A stretch of DNA of 64,000 bases, from contig CM055100.1 of assembly GCA_029204225.1 (NCBI GenBank), positions 52,989,763-53,053,762 of the forward strand. The letters are read 5' to 3'. Positions 1-13,700 of this stretch are shown here, piece by piece. The notes under the pieces are model-generated. The model was not told the DNA's origin. It did not search any database and saw nothing but the letters and a program-made list of their open reading frames with translations. How positions within the stretch are numbered: position 1 is the first letter of the stretch; each line of letters opens with the position of its first letter. Both the position numbers and the translations under genes were made by a program. This DNA comes from Diphasiastrum complanatum. Lineage: Eukaryota > Streptophyta > Lycopodiopsida > Lycopodiales > Lycopodiaceae.

Positions 1-30
1 TGGGATGTCTAGCACATGGTGTGTTATGAC

Positions 31-594
31 CATAGAACCCACGGTTCCCAGAACTGTGGGTCCTGGGAACCATGGAAGGAATCGTACCTACGGTACCTCT
101 ATTTGATTAAATAATTAATCAATTGATTGATTGATTAATAAATTACCAAATTCACAGATTTCACAGATGATTTCATAGATTTCACAGATGATACAGATTT
201 GGCAGATTTCACATGATGTACAGATGATTTGACAGATGATACAGATGATTTGTCAGATGTGAAATCATCTGAAATCATCACTGATTTGACAGATTTCACA
301 TGATGTACAGATGATACAGATGATTTCACAGATGATACAGATGATTTGAGTCATTTGACAGATGATTGACAGATTTCACAGATGATTTCACAGCAATCAC
401 AGATTTCACAGATTTTTTTGGCCCTTTTTTTGCACATTTTTGGGTGATTTTTGGGGGGGGGAACTAAAAAATAATTAATTAATTAATCGGTACGGTTCAC
501 CACGGTTCTGGGCAAAAAAATATTTAGGAAACGTACGGTTCACTGTACGGTTCTCAAAACCGTGGTGAACCGATAACGGTTCATTAATTCTATG
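31..594. mobile_element. Non-autonomous hAT-type element with 8-bp target duplication
   Basis: The ends are inverted: CATAGAA at 31-37 and TTCTATG at 588-594. They are flanked by 8-bp direct repeats, GTTATGAC at 23-30 and GTCATGAC at 595-602, with one mismatch. Subterminal regions carry several ACGGTTC/GAACCGT motifs in both orientations. The first about 45 bp closely match the reverse complement of the end of the hAT relic at 38893, so the two probably share transposase. No coding capacity was seen. Confidence 0.75.
150..410. repeat. Degenerate tandem repeat inside the hAT-type element
   Basis: Short units built on CAGATGATT, TCACAGAT and ACAGATGAT are repeated about twenty times with small changes. 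Open frames through it (Ser/Val/Lys repeats) are a by-product of the repeat. Confidence 0.8.
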
Positions 595-639
595 GTCATG
601 ACATTCAAACGAAATCTTATGCTTGAGCTCATCATCCTC

Positions 640-1300
640 CGGTACACAAACTTTTCCATTCCAAAATAGTAATCCATCTCGAATAGTAAATTGTTCCACG
701 ATGTTCTTATCTTTCTTTGTTAGCTGAGACCCCTATGAACTAATCTCAACACTATCCTCATTTCTTCCGCACCGAGCTAAACCAACTCACGCGTAAAGAA
801 TTCACACTTGGATTCCTTAGCGTAGAGTAACTCCCGCCGGAGCTTCATCAAGACAATTCTAATATGCTCTATGTATTCTACAAAGGCCTTACTATAGACG
901 AGAATATCATCTAGGAAGATACCACAAACTTTCCGAAATATGGACCAAAAGAAGTGTTCATCATTTGCTCGATCGTTGCTAGAGCGTTCATTAACCCAAA
1001 AGGCGACACGAAGAACTCATAATAGCCAAATCTAGTATGAGATCCAGTCTTTTGGACATCTTCTGATTTAATTCTTATCTGATGCCCGTTATGAGGTTTT
1101 GGGGAGGGCTCGCTACCCTGTCCTAAGATCTATCTTAGTGAAGTATTTAGCCCCACCCAGGCAATTTACAAGGTCATCCATCCTGGGTGATAGATATTTG
1201 TTCTTGATAGTCACTTAATATAACCCTTTGTAATCCTCTTCGTTTTCAAAAGAACAGGAGTGACTTATTGGGCTGGATACGTCCCATCCTCAGATAGTTT
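640..1300 (-). mobile_element. Ty3/gypsy reverse-transcriptase fragment
   Basis: The minus strand reads, with frameshifts, a RT core: RFGYYEFFVSPFGLMNA, then FLDDILVYSK and a following YAKESKCEFF block. The xxDD motif is present. No LTRs were found. It lies in the last intron of the GRWD1-like gene and is non-functional. Confidence 0.75.
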
Positions 1301-1599
1301 TCTATTTGATTTAAAATCACTTTGTGACATGAAGATTGTGAGAATAACAAGTGCATGGAATTACTAAAAGTGGCCCAAACTAAGCATTCAAGAGAGTAAA
1401 CTTTTACATCCAAGAAGTTATTTCACTCAAAAGAGGTGCAAAATGAAAACTACCGAACTATGTTCATTCTGTACTAAGCGAAATATATGTACCATATCGT
1501 TCCATACATGAGGAGTAAACTCTTCATGCAAGAGCTTTTGACTCTGTCAAAAAAACAGTCTAACAAGCAATAGAAAAGAGACTGAAGCTGAAACTTCAC
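1300..1599. other. Intron 12 of the GRWD1-like gene, no further feature
   Basis: This is intronic sequence between the donor at 1599 and the gypsy fragment. No recognisable feature was seen. Confidence 0.5.
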
Positions 1600-1720
1600 C
1601 TGATGAACAAAAAGAAGCTGGGGCGGTAAATCTTCTGGTGCTTCTGCCTGCTTTTGTTCTAGTTGTGCCTGGTATGCTGCTTCCTCCTCAGCATCACGTT
1701 CCAAAGACAGGTCCCAAATG
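1600..1720 (-). CDS. GRWD1: GRWD1-like exon 12
   Basis: It encodes [19 protein letters not shown], then a Glu/Gln linker and [13 protein letters not shown], a hallmark of the family's C-terminal blade. The donor is GTGAAG. The last exon (expected to start near GQKDLKELHW) is not found to the left, where gypsy and hAT sequence occupies the intron. Confidence 0.92.
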
Positions 1721-4700
1721 CTGGATCCAACAGCAGCATGTCGCAGAATAAAGATAAATAAAGAACATGCAAGTTTGATAGAAAAGGTGTCCCACAATAG
1801 GGTTCCTTCAGAGAACTACTAGTCTAGTAGTGAATTTCCATAGAAAGCACTTCATAAACACCAAGAAAACATGCAATAACAAGTAATCCCTGCAGTTCTA
1901 TCATGTTAACAGGGTTGATAAAAGACATACGTTAGCTGGTTGTCTGCAGATGTTGCTGCCACCGTTGAAGCTTCATGTGGACTCCACTCAATGGATGTGA
2001 TAGGTGCATTATGGTACTTGAAATGTGCTATAAAAGAATCATCCTGTGAAACAGCAAAAAATGAGAAGATGATCACTTTCCTCGGTTACCTCAACTGGGA
2101 AAATAAGACAAGATGAAAGAAAGAGCTTGAAGTATGACCCCATTCAATATCATAGAGCTTATAATATGCAAAAGTAAAAGTTAAGAGTTTTAATTGGAAG
2201 AAAAAGACACCTTCAGGCTTCCCCACAATGCTTACAAAGCTGCATACATTATTCTAGTGTGGCATACATATAGCAAATAATAAACTAGCTATTTCATAAC
2301 TAGAGTGGATATTTGATTTTGAATTTTTTTTTAACTCACTAGTACTACCAGATTAGAATGATTCACATGCAAGCAGTCCACTGATGTTATGAACCTAATC
2401 ACATATATTGAATCGAATGAAACCAGAAAAGAGCAAATAACATTCACAAGGCAATCTCCAACTAAGAAAACTTGATGAATAACGATGGCTACCAAAAAGC
2501 TCAGGCGGGTCTCCGACTAAGATCTCCAGAAAAACATAGAACTCCCCCACGAGAAAGTCAGGACACCAAACTAGTACCCCCTATTTATACTGAAATGGAA
2601 AAACTCTAGAAGGTATCTAAATAAGGCTAGATAACAACTTAGGCCTGTAAAAACTAATGCAAGACCCTAGTAAGTTGCGGGTACTCGTTCATCATAACAG
2701 AGAAGTATGGACTATACAATGAATGTCCATAACCATAACACTCCTCGTTTTTTCAACATTGCCATCAATGTGGGCTTGGATGTTTAACTACTAGAGCTAC
2801 TTTTGTACCGCTAGTTGTAGTTTTCATGCTGGTGGTGTCAATCCAAAGGACCCCCTACAACTATGGAGAAACCAGCTTTTGGTAACATGTAGCTTGTGCT
2901 TCCAAAGGAAGATCTAAGCTTGAAAACCAGATCCTGGCCTAAAGGATCGATAAAAATCAACACACTCCATAGAAGGTACACGTTGAAGAACAACTTCCTT
3001 GTCAAGAACTTTCTCTCAGATAATACTGATTGGTTGTCACAATAGATGGTAGTCGAAGCCTCTGCTTCCACCACGTGAATCTTCACAAAAAGTCTTTTCA
3101 TCCAAAGAGCTTCCTTGTATTCAATAGTGAATGCTTTATACTCGGCCTTGGTTGATGAAACTGAGACGCTATCTTGCTTCTCTGACATTCATGAAATAGC
3201 TCCACTATATCATCAACATATAAAGTAAAGTGCCATCATTTTGCTCATTTTTTAGTAAAATGAATGGTCATGCTCATTCCTCCAAAACCCGAAAGCTACC
3301 AAGTATGAATCAAGCCTAAAATACCCAGATCACGGTGCTTGCTTTAGAACATACAAGCTTTCGTTGAGTTGACATACAAGATCTTTCCCATGGACTACAT
3401 ACCCCTTGCGTTGTTCCATGCACAACTCGTCATCAAGGTAACCATTCAAATTTCAAGATGACACAAATTTCATCCACAGATAGCAAGAGAAATAAGAGTC
3501 CAATAGTGCGAAGGTCTCTTCACAATCAATGCCATATATCTATGCATACCCCTTGACCACCAACCTTGATTTGTGCTTATTGATAGAGTCATAAGGGTTG
3601 TAACTCAACTTATAAATCCACTTACAACCTACAACTTTCTTGCCTTAAGGAAGCTTGACAAGATCCCAATTTCAGTTCCTTTCAAGAGTTTAATACTCTT
3701 CACCCATTGCCTTGCTCCATTCAATTTGTTGGACATCTTCAAAGAAAGTAGGCTCTTTTAGTTGAGAAATAGAAGTCATTAGCACAAAATTTGTTCCCTC
3801 CACAACTTGCTTACCTTTTTTAACATATGTAACCTTAGATGGGAGAATCTCTCGTAAGGTTCCATCATATGCTATTTGTAGACAGAAACATCCCACTACC
3901 CTCTCATATAGTGTCATGAAAGCCAAAAAATATTATGAGAATCAAAGACCTTGCACCTGCAGGATAAGCATATACAAGGTACTAAGTCAAAATCGCATGT
4001 GTTCCAAAAGCAACAAGACACCCTTTCTCTCCTGAACTTATCCTCTTCAATAAGAATGAATAGATGACCATAAGTGGAGTGGTGAACCACCAAAGCTCAA
4101 GAAACGAATGCTCGTGTTTCATCCCACCATAGGATACAATCCAAATCCACCCTCCATGCCCTAGCCTGTAAGCTGAACCAAGCAGGATCCAACCTCCAAC
4201 CGTACCAGCATCCCATACCACCACTAGAGCTCTCAGCCATCTCCTACCCCTAGTTAGCTCTCATCTTGGCTATGCACATGCGCACCACCATCCACCTTCT
4301 CCTAGGTAGATAGAATGAATGGTAAGTGAGATCTCCTCCTCTTCTATACCTTGAAGGTAGAACTCTCCATGCCAAGCATATATCCTTGATTACGACAAGT
4401 GGCCGACATGCAGTCCACCAATCATTGGTCAGGTCAATAGGCCAGTCCGATGTCCAATTTCAAGTTAGGTGTGGGACCCAAGAGGTTGGTCCCTAACAGG
4501 AGTAGTAAGCCAAGTATAAAGGGTAGTGGCATATTGATTCTAGGTGTACAAATTGATCAATGGAGGAGCAAGAGCATAACGATCACACCAGAAGGACCTG
4601 GAAGATGAGCCAAAAAATCTAGGAGTCTCGTATTTTCAACTTCCATATAGGCTGCCTTAATGCATCATAGCAATGAGTGGTAGTGGCATCTTACATCGCA

Positions 4701-7700
4701 TAGGACATGAGGAGGGGATACACGAGTCTGAATTAAATGGAGGTGTAACTAATGCCATTCCTCGGCATACCTTTGTTAGTTGGAACATATAGCCTTTTAT
4801 TCGACAGTCCCATTATTTTGAATATTTGAACATTCTTCGAATTTCAAAATATTCAGATGACTTCTGAACTATGTGAACTTTAGTGCATTCTTGCAGATTG
4901 TTCGAACTTGTGTGTAAAACTAAAGAATGTAAAAAAAGATTAGTACTGTATTTACAGCTAATCCTCAATACTATCGATGCCCATCGAAGATAGAAATCCA
5001 GGAGGGGTACAATGTATTTAGAATTGAATTGCCCCCATGACAAATGGATAACATAAAACCATGTAGGTGCCTAAAGCCACTAGGGGTCAATAGGCATTAT
5101 ATGTCAACACCCCCCCCCCCCCAAATGGCTATTTGAAGTGTGGGTCGACTTCAATGTGTTCTCTCTTGGCATGGTGTACGAGATTCTTGGACAGCTAAAT
5201 GCAACTCTGACTGTCAAAATAAAGCATTGTAGAACTCACTTGAGCAAATTGCATATCACCAACAAGTGCCTCAACCATATAGCCTCATAGGTGGCCCTCG
5301 TAGTCACCTTGTATTCAGCTTTTGTCGAAGACAATGCTATTGTAGGTTATTTCTTGTTGCACAACGAAACCGCTCCAGAACCCAATTGAAATGAATAACC
5401 TATTGTCGATCTACGATCATCCTTGTCTCCTACCCAATCTGCATTAGAATAACCTTCCAACCGAAGGTTTCCGTCATTTGTGTAACCAATGCCATATGTA
5501 GAAGTTCCTTTTACTCCGCTTGGCTGATTTCTAGTGTGCCTCTGTGGGTTTACTCATGAATTGACTTGCAACACCAACTGCATGTGTCATGTCTAGTCTA
5601 GTATTTGTAAGGTATATCAAGTTGTCCACCAACCACAAAGAGTGTACCATCAGCCATAGGTGGCTTATTACTTGTATCACTAGGAGTGGCTATAGGCTTA
5701 CAATCTTGAATCTTGCATATTGAATCTTCAAAGAAGCTCATTTGCATACTTTGCCCGGAATATAAAAAAGATAAAATGTTTCCTCCAAACTAATCCTAGG
5801 CAATAATGTATCAAACCAAATCTTTCATGTCGAATTCACGTGAAAGATCTCACTATTGTACAACTTTTGGGATCTATATCTTTGGTAGGAACTCGCCCAT
5901 CTCCTCATTCTAATTTCAGAAACTCACCTGCTGGTAGAAATCATTATGTGGCAAAATTTTAGTAGTCGAATAAAGAGGTGGCTCAAGTCTTAGTTCGACA
6001 ATGTTTCTACTTGTGCAATCTCCTAGTTCATGTGGCTCAAACTCCTACATGGAGGCAGATGATGAGCCATGTATCCATGATCAAATCTGAGTGGAAGGGA
6101 CCTACCATGGAGCACCTAACGACGACAAAGTTGGTTGCTGAGCAAGACTTTGTAAATGAGCAATGGGCATTAATAATTATAGTCCTCCTCCTTGATTACC
6201 AGAGCAAGAGTTCATATTGCTTTTCTAAGGTTGATCAATAACCTGTCGATTCATAGAAATTAACCCTGTTGTTTTTCTTGAGACTAAACAACACCCTGTA
6301 CTGTTGATTTTGAACAGCTAATTAACAACCTTAGCTTCCAAATTTTATTAGAAACAACAAAATCTACCACATGACAGAACTTGAACTTGGATGGATTCTA
6401 GAACTTGAAGAAACAACTTTTGTGATATTAGTTCAGATAGACAAGAGAGTTTCTACCACATAAACAAGCTACTATGGCTTGGATAGAAACCAAACCGATA
6501 CAACATAGAATGACAACCACACAGCTTGCTTGTAACAATAAACTTATCATTTGCCACCATGATAAGAAACAATGAAGCATCCTCAATTTCAATTTACTTA
6601 TATAGACCCATACTCTAAACTCCCTCTTAGAACTTGGACCTTTGTCGATTCCAACCTCGATTTAACCTTGTCCAATCTTAGAACTTCTGAAGTTGACCTT
6701 CCTGTAACTTCCAGCCACTTGCATGTGTACCAAGTATTTCCAATAGTGATTGGCAACCTGTAGCAATTTACCATTGCTCAGCTCCTAGGATAATGTAGGT
6801 GCGATGAACTCCTACGTAGTTGCGCTCCAGCCCTATGTAGGTGTAGTTGTGCTCAACTCCAACGATCAAGTGCACTAATGTCTTCTTGTTGATTGTAGCT
6901 TGCTGAAGTTTGCCGACTTCTTGTTGATAGTTGATTCTTGCTTCTTTAAACACAATCTGAAGTCCTGATTGGTAGTGGAGGATAGATCTGAAAAGGTACC
7001 ATCCTTCTCATAAGCAGAGCCTTCTCTGCTTTCAAGCCTTCATGTATCAACAAAGCGCAATCACCTCCATCGTCCACGATCAGATCTGGTCCAACACCAG
7101 GACCCCAATCCAAGGCGCGCTCTGTGCACCACTAGTATACCCACAGGTTTTCCCTCTTCCACACAAAAACAGTCAGATTCCAGCAATGACTCAAACCTAT
7201 AGCAACCTGTCTACAAATGTACTGCTTTCCAACAACCTGTGGACAGCACTAGCTAACTCTTCATGTATTAATGACTTAAAGTCGATCCTTGACAATCTGT
7301 CATTATAAGTGAGTCCAGCAAACAACTGTGAACAAACGATTTTCAGCAAATTGTTCTCCTCCTCCAGTGCACTTCTGTCCAGTCAACAATGGACAGCGCT
7401 CCTTAAGTAAGCACCCTTCTGATCTGTAGCAACCAGGTTCAACAATAAGTTTGCCACCAAAACCTGCACTAACCTTCACCAATCTGCCCTGCAAATCTGA
7501 ATCGATCTTTCTGCTATCTGCCTTGCAGATTTGTAAAATATATAACATTGACCTATAATCTTGGAGATTCTATTTTTATTCACATGTCCTCTTCATTGAT
7601 CTGACTTTTCCTTTTTCTTGAGACTCCACGCTTAGCTGTCCTACACAAGGTTGCATCGAACCGCAGTTCGAACCTTGAACCACGGTTTGAACCGTTCGAA

Positions 7701-10700
7701 CCGTTCGGACCGGATTTTAAAAAAAAAAACCAAAATACCAAAAAAAAACGTTTTGGAAATTTTATATTTTCCCGGTTCGAACCGTTTTCCGATTCGAACC
7801 TGGCCTGACGGTTCGAACCGGAAAGAATCAGCCGGTTCGAATCGGGGTGCAACCTTGGTCCTACAACCACCTGAAATCTGAGGCAGATTTCATAATTTCC
7901 TCATGCAGCACAACTCCTCCTAGTAGCACCGAATCTCCTTCCACAAAGCTGCCACCCTTGTAGATGAAAATCAAAATTGTGAGCTGGCTAGGGACACCAC
8001 CTCCACACCTTGAAGATGGTCAGACAAACTGAATATGATGATTGACTCCATTTGTTGAGTATCTCGTTCTCTCGAACCTTGAACCATGCTCTGGTACCAT
8101 GTTAGAAAACTGACTTGCTCATACAAGTAACCCAAGACGAGATTCCTATTGTGATGAAACAATAACCAAACACATTAGAGAGAACACAAGTGATGAGAAA
8201 CTCCAACAGTCCTATTACCAATGAGCTAGTACCTCTGAATACTTTAAGCGTATAGTTGCACAAATGCCCACAAATGCCCATCCAAAAACTATGTCATGGT
8301 ACTAACGTATTTAAATATCATTAACTTGGATATGAAGTTTGAACTCCTAATTATTTACATTATGCAACCATTTAATAGGACCAATCAAATCAACTACTAT
8401 GAAACCTTGACTAAAAACTGCTGATTATATGTAGTAATCCAAGCTCCCAAAAAACTGGAGTCACTGAATGGAAGACTGATGTAACTAAGAACCACATAAT
8501 CATTTGAACTCGATGTGTCATGTGCAACATATCAGTCTAGACAAGGATTCAAAACTTACTGAGGTTCACATACAAGATCTAACCACAGTTATTTGATCAT
8601 TGAAATAAGTGGAAAGAGATTATCAGAAGATCGTAATGAGCTAACAAACCTTAAAAGAACGCAGATCCCAAATACGAAAGATGCCATCGTCACTCCCAGA
8701 AGCAATCATGCAACTTGCCAACCTGATACACCATAAGCCTCAAACTCAAGAACCTTTAAAACATTTTAAAAGAAAAACGTTTGCTAATTATGATTTGCAG
8801 AAAGATTATACATGCAAATGAGTTGTTGAAAAATAAAAGCACCTGTTCCAGGATATCACATTGACATCTGCATCATGTGCCTTCACAGAGATGGCCGCTT
8901 GAGTTCGAGAGCGTACGTCCCATATTGCAATGGTTCCATCTATGGAACACGATGCAAAAACACTAGCTTCTGTTGGGCTCCACTGGTCAGCCACAATCAT
9001 AATAGTAGATAGTTAACTTAGAAATCACATACTCCAAAATCCAAAATAAAGTGCTGCAGTCGAAGAAAATATAAGTAAATACAATTCTAGCAAAAGACAA
9101 ACTACAAAGTTTAGTCAAAAAAGTTACATATACATACCTGCAAATCCTCTACACTAGACTTATGACCTGAAAATGGAGTATTTTCAACATTCCACCTCCC
9201 ACCTTCTGATGGCTCCCATAAGTAAATGAAACTTTTGCAATCACCTGATATATGTATGCATAAAGGTTCTTCTAAGTCACGAATTAAAAACACGGGACAC
9301 CAAAGCAGGCCAAATGAAACAAGTGTTTATAGTTTTAATCAATCTGGAGGGGAAAAACTGAGCACCAAAAATAGCACAAACCTGTAACAAGACGGCCAGG
9401 CACTAGAGGACTCCAATCAAGAGCAAAGCCTTCTTCCTTATGGCCTGTAAAAATCTGCAGGGGAGCTTGTCGAACGATGGAAGATAAACCTGTGCTGGTT
9501 TCTGCTGACCCAGAGGAAAGAGAGCGAATATGGACTCCAACATCCCATACCTACATAATGTTCGATCATGCACTGTGGATGCTAGTTGATCCTACACTAT
9601 TGAAGCCTAACCTCAAAAGTTGTTTTTGATTACATAAAATTTGCACACCATATGTAAGCAGACTCACAGTGCAATCTCACAATTTACACATCTCCAATTT
9701 TTAAGCATAAAATCAAGCACTATTCTTAAGAAAAGCTTCACAGTCCAATCACAATTTATTTACACACGTAGTTTACAAGACTTGGCATACAATAAATGGG
9801 AAAGGGACAAAATCCCTTTATTTTCTAGTTTAGACCCTTCATGTTTTATGGAACATGCTAAAGAGACAATCTTTGTTTTCATACCCTCACTTCAGAGAAC
9901 TCAATAGCATTTCATTCGTAACCTTTTATTCAAGGCAATCAACATGCTAGCATTAAAATCGACCTCACCGGACTATTACAAAACCCATCATCATTATACA
10001 CCACAATTTCTGGTATGCTGAACTCTATGTCTAGTTCATTTTCTAGTTTAATCCAGGCCATGTAGCTTTTAGTCAAAGTAACATCTAGATTGCAGATTGA
10101 AGCATAAATGACTCCCCAGTTGATTCATTGTTATCGTTGTGTTATTCAAGTATGCATACATACCGTAAACAGCACAAAAACGAGAATACAAACCATTGAG
10201 ATTCGTATGACATCATTTTGGTTATTTCTTGAGAATCAAAGTATTTTACACATGTACTACAAGCCTCTCAAGCATACACCAACCCAACTTGCTAGCCTAT
10301 CGAAGTTACAAAGGATCACGGCAGTCCTTGAAAATTTCAAGTTTTACTTTTAACAACAAAATCAAAACTTAACCTGAACATAGCCCGTGTCTGCCCAAGT
10401 TGCAACAATTTGAGGTTGCTGTTGCATCGCGCGTATCCGATTAACACACCCTTGATGTGCTACCATACGCACCTGAAGATTGCCATATCAGCCGAGTACA
10501 AACCGAGCTTAGAGCCTTTTCATGATAAAGTTCTAATTCAAATACGAGTTCCTTCAACATAACCCGAACTATATAAAGCATTTTTAAGTCTTCAAATAAA
10601 TGTCACCGCAATATGACTTAGGTCATACGAATAATTCATATGGTGCATGATATGATCAACAACCAGTTTAGGTGAAATTCAACTAGAGTTAAACCCTGAT

Positions 10701-13700
10701 ATAGACTACATGACATGAAGAAATTTCCAAAAAGAAGACTTTGGAACTGATAGGATGCAAAACTTGAGCAGATCATCACATGCATGACAGATGGCAGGAT
10801 CAATATGGGAACTGCCCCCCAATAAAAGAAATTTTCCACATTCCATGACGAAATAATGAGAAATCAAAGTGACAAAAATAGGACGGTATCCTGTGATCAA
10901 GCTAAGATCTTCGAGACTTATCACATTGAGGATTGTAATGCACAGCACAATAGACTCATTGATAGAGATACTCTTTTCTACATAGAAGGTCGTCCATTGG
11001 TCTGCAACCTTACATCTTGCTGAAAATATTCACGCGAGCTTTCAACAGCTCCAAAATGATGTTAGTTTCCCTCTTACAATCAGTGCTTGCCTTCTGCACA
11101 TCGAGTATAGCATACATTTCTTTTACATTACTGTTAGAGCTTATTAAAAAGGAACAGCAGCTGGCTCCTTCATGTTAATTCTCGCAAGGCAACTCATGGT
11201 AGCAAGCAAAGATGTTTTGTCTACTTCCACGAAGACTAAAATTCTCTTTGATGGCTGGTCGTTCCTATGGTATTCTGCTCTCCTCTGCACAATGTTTCTC
11301 TCTCTTTAATGAACTGCTCAAACTCTCTAATTCACATCCTTCACCAAAGCATTGATACCTTTTCTGCTTCACGAATTCTTGTTGGGATCTGGAAAAATGG
11401 TCGTAACCTTTGCACAAAATCGCTTAGGACAAGACCCACTTGCAGGGTTGCACTCTTGTGGCAATGCCAAATAGTCAAACCCTCTTCCAACCTATGTGAT
11501 GGTTAATCATCAATAAGTGTGATTTGTTCAATAGAGTCAGAAGACCCTGTTCGATGTGGATAAACCCATGTTACTCCAACCTTGAGGGACCAACTGTAGA
11601 GCCTGGGGTGAAATCCAAAATTTGATTCAATGATTTATAGTCAAGAGCATTGTTCCGTAGAGTATGAAACAACTACATACAAGATATCATTCCATATATA
11701 TTTATGTCTTTCCTCAAAACACATTAGAAACGTTTTTTTTTTTTATAAATGCCTCCAATGGGCTGCTTGTAGATCAAAACCCCTGAAAAAACGCTTGCAA
11801 AATTCGTATGAAATACTGCAACTTGAACTTGATAATTCAAATTGATGAATAGTTCCGTAGCTTCAATATAGGGCTTTGAGAAAAGGCAATGCACTTCAGA
11901 ATCAGGAAGAAGATACTGATGTACCACACCTGTGCTTTGGATAAGCACACATAAATTGTAATTTGCTACTCTATTGGAATACGTCACAACAGAAAAGGAA
12001 TCAAGCAACTAGACAGAACATGCAACTTCCCTTAACCTAATATGCAATATTATTGAATTGGTAGTAATGATACCTGAGCAAGAGCTCATAAATGGACAAT
12101 CCATCCTGTGTACAATACTTGATCCTACCAAAAATTATGTCCATTTCCCCTAGTTAACAGTCTGATTGGGCCTTGAAGTAGAAGGCCACATGCCTCAAAA
12201 TAGTCGCTCATCCTATAATATAGCTCTATTACTAATCATGACATTGATTTGAAGTTGCATACCATGCAACTACCGAAAACTGAGATAGGATAGCCTATCT
12301 CATATTAATGACTTTGAGTAGACTTGACCAGCTTAACTTGGGCTATAATTTGCCTAAATAGAGATAAATGCATGATATCTAATAAAGACTTTGGTAATGT
12401 CTAACATCATAAAACCTAGCACACATTTTCACTCGATATTTCAAGATACGCACCCCGACAGTAACTCTGTTGATTCCTCATCTATTGTAATTCATTCCCA
12501 AGAGAGTAACACTATGTGTGTGCTCATCCAAAGTGCGGGTGTGATAGCTTTCATTGATCACTGGTCTTTTCTAACATCCTTTTCTAACATCCTTGTCCAT
12601 CTGAATAGCTTCACAGAGTTCACAGTGACAATTCCTTCACAGCGCAGTGTTTTAGTTCAGCAATTCTACTTTTGCGATAGCTATGCATAAAGCATATGTG
12701 TTTCTTTGTCTTTTTGATAACATGATGACATTGGCATATTACAACGTCCCTTTTGCAATTTTATGGTTTATATGAATTTCGTGTGCTTCCTTTTGGTGTT
12801 ACTAATGGCCCTCCTACGTTCCAGAATGTGATGAAAAACGTCATGCGTCCGCTTCTTGGTCATTGTGTCTTGGTTTATTTTGATGATATTCTTATTTTTA
12901 GTCAGTCTCTTGCTGAGCATGTTTCCCATCTTTCCTCTGTATTTCAGTTACTTGTACATCACCAGTTATTTGCTAAGCTGTCTAAATGTTCTTTTGCTGT
13001 TTCTGAGATCGAGTTTCTTGGTTTTCTTGTTTGTAATGGACACATTCGTCTGGACCCTCATAAGGTTCAGGCCATCCAGGATTGGCCTATACCAACTGAT
13101 ATTCATCATGTTCGTATGTTCCTTGGGTTAGCCACTCACCTTCGTCGTCCAGTTCCTCAATTTGCCACTATTGCAACTCCTCTTCGTGCACTTTTGAAGA
13201 AGTCTAGTACTCTTTGGACTTCTGATTGTCAGTCAGCGTTTGATACTCTTCGTCGTGCTGTTGTTGATGCTGCCGTTATGTGTTTACCACAGTTTTATCA
13301 GAAGTTTCTTGTTGAGACTGATGCTAGTAATGTTGGTTTGGGTGCTTTACTTCGCCAGTCACAATGCATTATTGCTTATGAGTCGCGTCGTCTTCGCTCT
13401 TATGAGCAACATTATTCTGTGCATGAGAAAGAGCTTCTTACTATTATCTATGTTCTTAAGAAGTGGCGTCATTATCTGTATCGAGTTCCATTTGACATTA
13501 TTACTGATCACCAGTCTTTACGTTATCTGTTTTCTCAACGTGACCTTAGTGATCGTCAATTTCGTTGGTTGCAGTTTTTACAGTCTTTTAATTTTTCCAT
13601 ATTGTATCGTCCTCGTCGTGCTAACACTGCTGCTGATGCATTATCTCGTCTTCCAGCTTTGTTGAATACATTCGTTTCTACTATTCCTCCATGGTTTGAT

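Noticed and set aside
135-329. Ser/Val/Lys-rich open frame
   Set aside because: It is produced by the CAGATGATT tandem repeat inside a non-coding hAT-type element.
7800-7860. Possible tRNA gene, because of GGTTCGAATC resembling a pol III B box
   Set aside because: No cloverleaf, A box or acceptor stem fits. The motif belongs to the MITE's internal palindromic repeats.
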